Made by a program: the position numbers and the translations under genes. The notes under the pieces are model-generated. The model was not told where the DNA came from. It saw only the letters and a list, made by a program, of their open reading frames with translations, and did not search any database. From Streptosporangium amethystogenes (lineage in GTDB: Bacteria; Actinomycetota; Actinomycetes; Streptosporangiales; Streptosporangiaceae): DNA of 64,000 nt. Below, piece after piece: positions 60,011-64,000 of the stretch. The DNA lies in contig NZ_JOEQ01000011.1 in the NCBI RefSeq assembly GCF_000721075.1, forward strand, positions 186,001-250,000. Reading direction: 5' to 3'. Within the stretch, counting starts at the first letter, position 1, and every line of letters starts with the position of its first letter.

Positions 60011-60452
60011 TCCCTTCGCCCTGTTTCCAGTTATTTCACTCTAACTCAATAGGGGGCATATTAAAGGACGGATAATACGCTTCCATCAAGCATTATGGGA
60101 CGATTCTCGGCCTTACGAGAGACGCCACCCTTGGTTGCCGCTCTCGGAGGTGGGGTAAACCTGATCCGCTGAAGAGCACCTCTCACCTGGTCGGCTCGGA
60201 GTCACATCACGCGTCGGGGAGCGACGACGGCCCTCGGAGGACCTCCGAGGGCCGTCGCACTGTTCCCGGCCGGTGGGGTGCAGGGCGGGTCGCGAGCAGG
60301 AGAGAGGCGTCCGCCGGCCAAGGAGGGCTGGACGGGCCCCGGCACCGCACACATGGTGAAAAGCGTGTCGAGGGCGAGCGGAGGGGTTCAGGACCGCTCG
60401 TTGGTGTCGCGTCGTACAGGGTGATGGCGGGCGCCTGTCGCCGCATGGGTCA
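60011..60452. other. Intergenic region with terminator
   Basis: About 440 bases between two minus-strand genes. It holds the strong hairpin at 60225-60257 and an AT-rich stretch at 60040-60100, which is the likely promoter of the DUF6571-like gene. No gene is supported. Confidence 0.5.
60225..60257 (-). terminator. 16-bp hairpin after the RHS/immunity pair
   Basis: CGACGGCCCTCGGAGG and its exact complement are separated by a single A, giving a near-perfect palindrome that would fold with a small loop. It lies about 200 bases past the stop of the small two-TM gene. Confidence 0.75.
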
Positions 60453-60650
60453 TCAAGGCTCTCGATCGCCTTTGTTGTGCGCGCTGAGCCAGCCGGCGAT
60501 CGATCCGACGGCCGTGAGCACGAATCCCGTCAGGATCAGCGGCGAGCTGACCAGCCGGTCCACCCCAGGCGGGGTCGTCTCCGAGTAGATCAGCGCGCCA
60601 GTCATGAGAACCAAGCCCATCACCGAGATCTCCGGCCGCACCTTTCTCAT
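60453..60650 (-). CDS. Small two-TM protein, candidate immunity protein
   Basis: A 65-residue protein with two hydrophobic helices (about residues 9-23 and 36-56). It starts seven bases after the RHS toxin stop on the same strand, with the tight spacing typical of toxin-immunity pairs. Two-TM immunity proteins are known for membrane-acting toxins, and the RHS tail here ends in a hydrophobic segment. The immunity role is inference from position; no family is recognised. Confidence 0.7.
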   Translation of the reverse strand: MRKVRPEISVMGLVLMTGALIYSETTPPGVDRLVSSPLILTGFVLTAVGSIAGWLSAHNKGDREP

Positions 60651-60657
60651 GGACGCA

Positions 60658-63600
60658 TTACCCCCTACCGGGTTGCTGGCTGCCTACCATGAGACTTTCG
60701 TGTCCATTCGTAATTCTGTATGTGATGACGACCCCATGCCCTTTATTCGCCGCATCGACAGCCATCATAAAGGCCCCCGTGAACCCGCCGATCAGCGCAC
60801 ATCCGACTCCCACCAAATTGGTCACTGCGATGAACATCGTACATATACCCGCCCCCCAGGTGGTATACTCCAGAATTGTCTTCAGCATGGCGGCGTCCTG
60901 GTTGCTGAGATAATATTCACAGGTCCAATCCGCCGCATCGGCCACGCTCTTGGCCGGCGGGCAATCGCTTCCGCTGCGGCCGGTGTCGCCGACACATCCC
61001 GACTCGCCGTACTTCTGTGCACACTTCATGTACCAGTCGTCGACGACCGAGCAGTCCTTCGCACTCTTCACCTTGAGGCACCCGAGCGTGCCGTCCTGAA
61101 CGCCGTTACAGAAATCGGCGCCGTGCTTCCCGCCCTTGAACGACGTGTTCCGGCACGTGACATACCCCTCGGCGTACGGCCTGCAGGTGGCGTGATCCAA
61201 GAGCTGCCGGCCACCGGGCGCCGAAGACTTCCGGCATTCCATGTAGTCGTCGCTGGCCGTCGAGCACATGTCCTGATTGGCCCTGCGGTTGCGCAAGCAG
61301 TCGCGGTACAGCTGCGATCCTTGTTCGCACATTCCTTTCCCATAGCCTTGGGTGTTGTCCTGGCGGCACTGCTGGTAGTTCTCCGCATCCGCGTTGCAGT
61401 CGGCTCTTCGGGTGCCCTGCGATCTGCACTCTATGTAGTTGTCGGACACATCGCGGCATAGTTTCTTGTCGGTCCGGCCGGCCTTGGGGAGACACTCACC
61501 GTAAGCCGCTCCCGCATCCCGGCACGCAGCCTTGCTGCCGCCTGCGGACGTTAATCCCATATGGCTCTTGCTGTCCGCGCGGCAGTCTCCATAGACATCT
61601 TTGGTCCCCGAACAGGAATTCTTGTTGTTCTCCTTTCTGCAGTTCGTGTACTCCCTTTCGGCCTCCGTGCAGTTGGACTTTCCGTAGTCCTTGACGCACC
61701 GACCGTGGTCGGCGATGATCTCCCCGCACGTCTTGCTCTTCTTCTTCTGCTGCTTGCACTCGCCGTATGTGTCGACCGGGTTCGATGTCTTGGCCTTCTT
61801 CGGCTTGGCCTTGTGCCCGTCCGGGTCGATGTTGGTCAGAGGGTTGTCGTTGGCGTAGGCGTAGCGGTTGAGCTGAATCGACGGGTCAGGGCTCTGCGTG
61901 AGGGTGTCTCGGGAGACGAAACTCCCGGTGGCGGGCTGGTACCAGCGGGCGGCCATGTTGATCTTTCCCGTGCTCGGGTCGGTGTAGCCGCCCTGGTAGC
62001 CGAGGGTGTGGGCTGTTCCGGTGCGAGTAACGACCTCCCCGAAGGGGTTGTAGGCGACGGAGTCGATCAGTGAGGTGCCGGTGGCGGTGAAGGCTCCGAT
62101 GAGGTCGCCGCGCAGGTCGCAGAACGCGAGCTGGGCGCCGGCACCGTCCGACAGGCCGAGGGTGCGGCCGAGGGCGTCCCGGCCGAACATCGCGGTCTTG
62201 TTACCGGTGGCGGCGTCGGTGACAGTCACGAGGTTGTTGGTGACGCCGTCGTAGGCCATGCGCTGGGTCTTGCCGCTGTGAGCGCGGGTTTCGACCCGGT
62301 CGAGGGCGTCGTAGTCATACTGAACGCCGTCGTCAGTGACCATGCGGTCAAAGGCGTCGAACTTGGTGATGCGGACCTGGCCGTTGCCTTCTTCGGCAAG
62401 GGTGCCGCGGGCGGTGTAGGTGTAGGTCCGCCCGTCACCGGAGGTGAGGCGGTTGCGTTCGTCGTAGCTGTAGGTCTTGTCTCCGGCCTTGATGCGGTTG
62501 CCGGCCGCATCCCAGCCGTAATCGGTCGTGGCGCCGTCGGGCCCGGTCCAGGAGGTGAGCCGGTTGTTCCAGTCATAGGTGTAGGTGTTCTTCCCGGCAC
62601 CGGCGGTTCCAGCGGTGGTCTTGGACGTCATGTTGTCGTCCAGGTCGTAGCCGTACGCGATGGACGCGATCGCGCCGCCGGCGGACGTGGTGAGCTGGTC
62701 CTTGGTCAGCCGGTTCAAGTCGTCGTAGCCGTAGGTGCGGCGGGCACCGCCTGTGCCGTACGCCATGCCGGTCAGGCGGTTGGCCTTGTCGTAGCTGTAG
62801 TCGATGGCGGTGGCGGAGACCGGGTCCACCGATTGGGTGAGGCGGTCGCCGTTGTCCCAGATGAAGGTCGAGGTACCGGTGCCGTCGGTGCGCTGCACGA
62901 GCCGGTTGTTGGCGTCGTAGGCGTAGACGTTGAGGTCACCGGCGACGGCGCTGTTGGTCTTGAGCAACTGGCCGCGGTCGTTGAGGGTGAAGGTCAGATC
63001 GTTGGCGGTGATCAGTCGTCCGGCCTGGTCGTAGCCGAACGTCTTCGCCTCGGTCTCGGCCTCGGCGCCCGTCCCGGCCTGCTCGATCAGCCGGTTGAGC
63101 TCGTCGAACGCGCGCTCGACGCGCACCCCGCCGGGGGCCAGGGTGACGATCGGGTTGCCGCCCGCGTCGTAGGTGGCGGTCCAGGTGCGGTCCTTCAGGT
63201 CCGGGTGCTGCGCGGTGGCCGGCTCGATCACCTTCTCCACGAGGCCGAGGCTGTTGTAGGTGGTGTAGGTGGAATTGCCGCGCCCGTTGGTGGCGCGGGT
63301 CTGCGCGCCGGCCGCGTCGTAGCCGAAGGTGCTGGTGATCTGCTCGCTCGCGGCGACCGGCTCGACCAGCTGGGTCATGCGGTTGGCCGCGTCGAAGGAG
63401 CGGGTGACGGTGTGCCCCTCACCTGAGGTGCTGCTGATCGGGTTGCCGGCCGAGTCGTAGCCGATCTTCCGGGTACGCAGCACCGTGCCGTTGGCGTCCA
63501 GCTCATGGGTTTCGATCTTGCGGCCGGCCAGGTCGTAAAGGGCCCGGGAGGTGATCCCGAGTGCGTTGGTGGTTGTGGTGGCGCGTCCGGCCAGGTCGTA

Positions 63601-64000
63601 GCCGAAGGCGGTGGCATTGCCGAGTCCGTCGGTGTGCTTGATGAGCGCGCCGGCCGCGTCATAGGCGCGGGTGGAGGCATCGCCGGTGGGGCGGGTGGTC
63701 TTGGTCAGTCTGCCCGCGTCGTCGTATTCCAGCTTGGTGACGTAGATACCGGGGGTCGGCTTGCGTTCGATGGTGGTGAGCGTGATCTGCCGCCCGAGGC
63801 CGTCATAGGTGGCCTCCGACCGGGCTCCGCTCGGATCGACCGTCCACAGCGATTCACCGAGCAGGTCGTAGCCGAACGTCCACGTACCGGCCGCAGCTCC
63901 GTTGGCGGGCGGATCGGTGACCTTCACCTTGCGGCCCAGCGCGTCGTAGAAGGCGGTGGTGGTCTGGCCGCGCGGGGTGGTGGCCTTGATCAGCTGACCG
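60658..64000 (-). CDS. RHS-repeat toxin with Cys-x9-Cys repeat tail, 5' end outside window
   Basis: The C-terminal ~1110 residues of a polymorphic toxin. YD/RHS repeats (DAAGRLTKTTRP, YDAAGNPI, YDELNRL-like) fill 62200-64000. The RHS core closes with YNPFGEVVTRTG, ARWYQPATGSFVSRD and YANDNPLTNIDPDGH, after which the shell proteins usually release a variable toxin. The tail here is unusual. It has eleven C-x9-C units, most with Tyr three residues before the second Cys (for example CTEAEREYTNC), spread over about 270 residues. A hydrophobic ~60-residue segment (about 60700-60900) and a short end follow. No known nuclease or deaminase motif is seen. A two-TM gene follows after seven bases. Confidence 0.9.
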   Translation of the reverse strand, partial: GQLIKATTPRGQTTTAFYDALGRKVKVTDPPANGAAAGTWTFGYDLLGESLWTVDPSGARSEATYDGLGRQITLTTIERKPTPGIYVTKLEYDDAGRLTKTTRPTGDASTRAYDAAGALIKHTDGLGNATAFGYDLAGRATTTTNALGITSRALYDLAGRKIETHELDANGTVLRTRKIGYDSAGNPISSTSGEGHTVTRSFDAANRMTQLVEPVAASEQITSTFGYDAAGAQTRATNGRGNSTYTTYNSLGLVEKVIEPATAQHPDLKDRTWTATYDAGGNPIVTLAPGGVRVERAFDELNRLIEQAGTGAEAETEAKTFGYDQAGRLITANDLTFTLNDRGQLLKTNSAVAGDLNVYAYDANNRLVQRTDGTGTSTFIWDNGDRLTQSVDPVSATAIDYSYDKANRLTGMAYGTGGARRTYGYDDLNRLTKDQLTTSAGGAIASIAYGYDLDDNMTSKTTAGTAGAGKNTYTYDWNNRLTSWTGPDGATTDYGWDAAGNRIKAGDKTYSYDERNRLTSGDGRTYTYTARGTLAEEGNGQVRITKFDAFDRMVTDDGVQYDYDALDRVETRAHSGKTQRMAYDGVTNNLVTVTDAATGNKTAMFGRDALGRTLGLSDGAGAQLAFCDLRGDLIGAFTATGTSLIDSVAYNPFGEVVTRTGTAHTLGYQGGYTDPSTGKINMAARWYQPATGSFVSRDTLTQSPDPSIQLNRYAYANDNPLTNIDPDGHKAKPKKAKTSNPVDTYGECKQQKKKSKTCGEIIADHGRCVKDYGKSNCTEAEREYTNCRKENNKNSCSGTKDVYGDCRADSKSHMGLTSAGGSKAACRDAGAAYGECLPKAGRTDKKLCRDVSDNYIECRSQGTRRADCNADAENYQQCRQDNTQGYGKGMCEQGSQLYRDCLRNRRANQDMCSTASDDYMECRKSSAPGGRQLLDHATCRPYAEGYVTCRNTSFKGGKHGADFCNGVQDGTLGCLKVKSAKDCSVVDDWYMKCAQKYGESGCVGDTGRSGSDCPPAKSVADAADWTCEYYLSNQDAAMLKTILEYTTWGAGICTMFIAVTNLVGVGCALIGGFTGAFMMAVDAANKGHGVVITYRITNGHESLMVGSQQPGRG

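Overview
The window is high-GC DNA with GTG and TTG starts, strong AGGAGG-type ribosome binding sites and families typical of mycelial actinomycetes: DUF397/DUF5753 regulators, single HATPase anti-sigma-like proteins, DUF6879/DUF6082 proteins, CU044_5270-type anti-sigma partners, NACHT/TPR proteins and WXG100-like proteins. It most resembles Streptosporangiaceae or a relative; this is inference from gene content, because no rRNA or tRNA gene is present. Almost nothing here is housekeeping, so it reads as an accessory region.

Layout. 1-8 kb: a translationally coupled defence operon (SNF2-type helicase with DUF3883, DUF1156 DNA methylase, DUF499 ATPase). 8.3-14 kb: two mirror-image copies of a three-gene cassette (89-aa protein, DUF6879 protein, DUF6082 membrane protein) flanking a DUF397 / DUF5753 helix-turn-helix / HATPase regulatory trio. 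14-20 kb: gene remnants, an ECF sigma factor with its membrane partner, and a secreted M20-type peptidase. 20-26 kb: a damaged Nudix gene, a coupled membrane protein / HTH / quinone-reductase-like operon, then a zone of broken genes (transposase, duplicated gene end, eroded defence genes) ending in a large fold-back repeat. 26.6-30.6 kb: a lower-GC four-gene operon combining a DapF-like epimerase, a desaturase/hydroxylase-like membrane protein and a D-amino-acid-oxidase-like flavoprotein. 31-37 kb: a TPR/STAND protein lacking its P-loop, a membrane NACHT protein and a second ECF sigma/membrane-partner pair. 37-41.5 kb: a caspase-like remnant, a secreted LamG/Fn3 protein and nested IS630 and IS3 remnants. 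41.8-48.7 kb: divergent LysR/MFS and divergent NAD(P)-binding/HxlR pairs, a TnpB remnant, a secreted protein and an ankyrin gene. 48.8-54.2 kb: a Ser/Thr kinase with a repeat-like C-terminus, a secreted PQQ-type beta-propeller and a one-TM protein. 54.5-57.1 kb: a coupled vWA (TROVE-like) / ARPP-like pair. 57.1-60 kb: a WXG100-like gene, a lipoprotein and a DUF6571-like protein. 60.4-64 kb: the 3' end of an RHS toxin with an unusual Cys-x9-Cys repeat tail, and a small two-TM gene just downstream that is a good immunity candidate.

The best candidates for undescribed systems are the RHS protein with tandem Cys-x9-Cys repeats and its putative immunity gene, the epimerase/oxygenase/D-amino-acid-oxidase operon, the vWA-ARPP pair, the mirrored DUF6879/DUF6082 cassettes, and a dispersed three-member family of unknown small proteins. 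Four genes carry apparent one-base frame breaks, three of them in C or G runs, so base-calling errors should be excluded before those genes are called broken.
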